The position numbers and the translations under genes were made by a program. From positions 53,721-117,720 of the forward strand of contig JASGCO010000008.1 in the NCBI GenBank assembly GCA_030054095.1: a stretch of DNA of 64,000 nt, written 5' to 3'. Below, piece by piece: positions 63,700 through 64,000 of the stretch. The DNA comes from Sediminibacterium sp. GTDB taxonomy: Bacteria; Bacteroidota; Bacteroidia; B-17B0; Aurantibacillaceae. Under the pieces are notes generated by a model that had not been told where the DNA came from, made no database searches, and worked only from the letters and a program-made list of their open reading frames with translations. Positions within the stretch are counted from its first letter, which is position 1. The number at the start of each line of letters is the position of its first letter.

Positions 63700-64000
63700 A
63701 TGGAAAAAATCGTCCATAAAATGAAAAGGGCAATTGTGAAAAGTCAGGAATCACGAAGGTTGTTTTCTAAGAAAATGACTGAAATGGCCCTTAAGTTGGA
63801 TTATATTGACGAAGAGAATTCAACATCTGGCAAAAGCGATCAATTAGGGCGCCCCGCTTCAGAAACTGAAATACAAGAACTTGAACAGAAATTAAGTTTA
63901 GTTTTACCTCCTAGTTACAAAGCTTTTTTGAACATAAGCAACGGTTGGAAAGTGGTTGATGGTTCTCAGAATTTTTTTACCATTCAACAAGTGTTGAAAT
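63700..64000 (+). CDS. SMI1/KNR4 family protein, cut by the window edge
   Basis: Open frame from ATG 63700 to the end of the window (about 100 codons so far). After a basic head (about 1-35) comes ASETEIQELEQKLSLVLPPSYKAFLNISNGWKVV, the SUKH core with the conserved LPPSYKAFL. Incomplete at the right edge. Third clear SUKH gene of the array. Confidence 0.8.
   Translation, partial: MEKIVHKMKRAIVKSQESRRLFSKKMTEMALKLDYIDEENSTSGKSDQLGRPASETEIQELEQKLSLVLPPSYKAFLNISNGWKVVDGSQNFFTIQQVLK

Overview
The window looks like chromosome from a Bacteroidota bacterium, probably an environmental Flavobacteriales-like lineage; the genus cannot be fixed from sequence alone. The evidence is a type IX secretion lipoprotein (SprE/PorW), a T9SS plug-domain protein and a T9SS cargo with the C-terminal sorting domain. 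Families largely typical of this phylum are also present (DUF4293, DUF5103, DUF2452, PRiA4-ORF3-like, GIN-domain lipoprotein). Several promoters match the Bacteroidota pattern TTG-N17-23-TAnnTTTG. No rRNA, tRNA, CRISPR array, transposase or prophage was seen.

Layout. 0-12.3 kb: envelope and housekeeping genes (PD40/beta-barrel protein, half-size TSUP permease, M20 amidohydrolase, SprE/PorW, bactofilin, AtpZ, a C1 peptidase, DUF2452, LON substrate-binding domain protein, then thioesterase and MurQ on the minus strand). 12.4-16.3 kb: a compact MbnP/MbnH-type locus (Cys-rich small membrane protein, MbnP lipoprotein, di-haem peroxidase, small lipoprotein, CxxC outer-membrane protein), a candidate copper-acquisition module. 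16.3-16.7 kb: a GC-richer, strongly self-complementary intergenic element. 16.7-19 kb: a secreted T9SS cargo with an ALK/LTK-like glycine-rich domain. 19-40.9 kb: mostly core genes (fumarase, uracil-DNA glycosylase, PagL-like deacylase, ribosome recycling factor, LptF/G permease with glycosyltransferase and OstA-like protein, Na+/H+ antiporter, YceI, M23 peptidase, Nudix, nucleoid-associated protein, S41 protease, T9SS plug protein, arginyl-tRNA synthetase). 40.9-56 kb: a GT39-like membrane glycosyltransferase, a 2149-residue sensor phosphatase, a PD40/SPOR protein, an L,D-transpeptidase-like protein, a methyltransferase, a membrane-anchored C1 peptidase and a secreted HExxH protein.

56-64 kb: an AT-richer accessory island running off the right edge. 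It holds SMI1/KNR4 (SUKH) immunity-type genes, a DUF7691-like protein, a MORN/bactofilin-like fusion, a beta-propeller protein, a TPR-like protein and at least one broken gene. No toxin gene is visible in the window, so this reads as an orphan immunity array or the flank of a polymorphic-toxin locus. The main candidates for something under-described are this island, the MbnP/MbnH locus, the giant propeller-GAF-SpoIIE sensor and the 16.3-16.5 kb folded element.

Working together. Envelope biogenesis dominates: LPS export (LptF/G, OstA-like), LPS and glycan modification (PagL-like, glycosyltransferases), peptidoglycan turnover (MurQ, M23/LysM, L,D-transpeptidase), T9SS secretion (SprE/PorW, plug protein, cargo), and cytoskeletal bactofilin.
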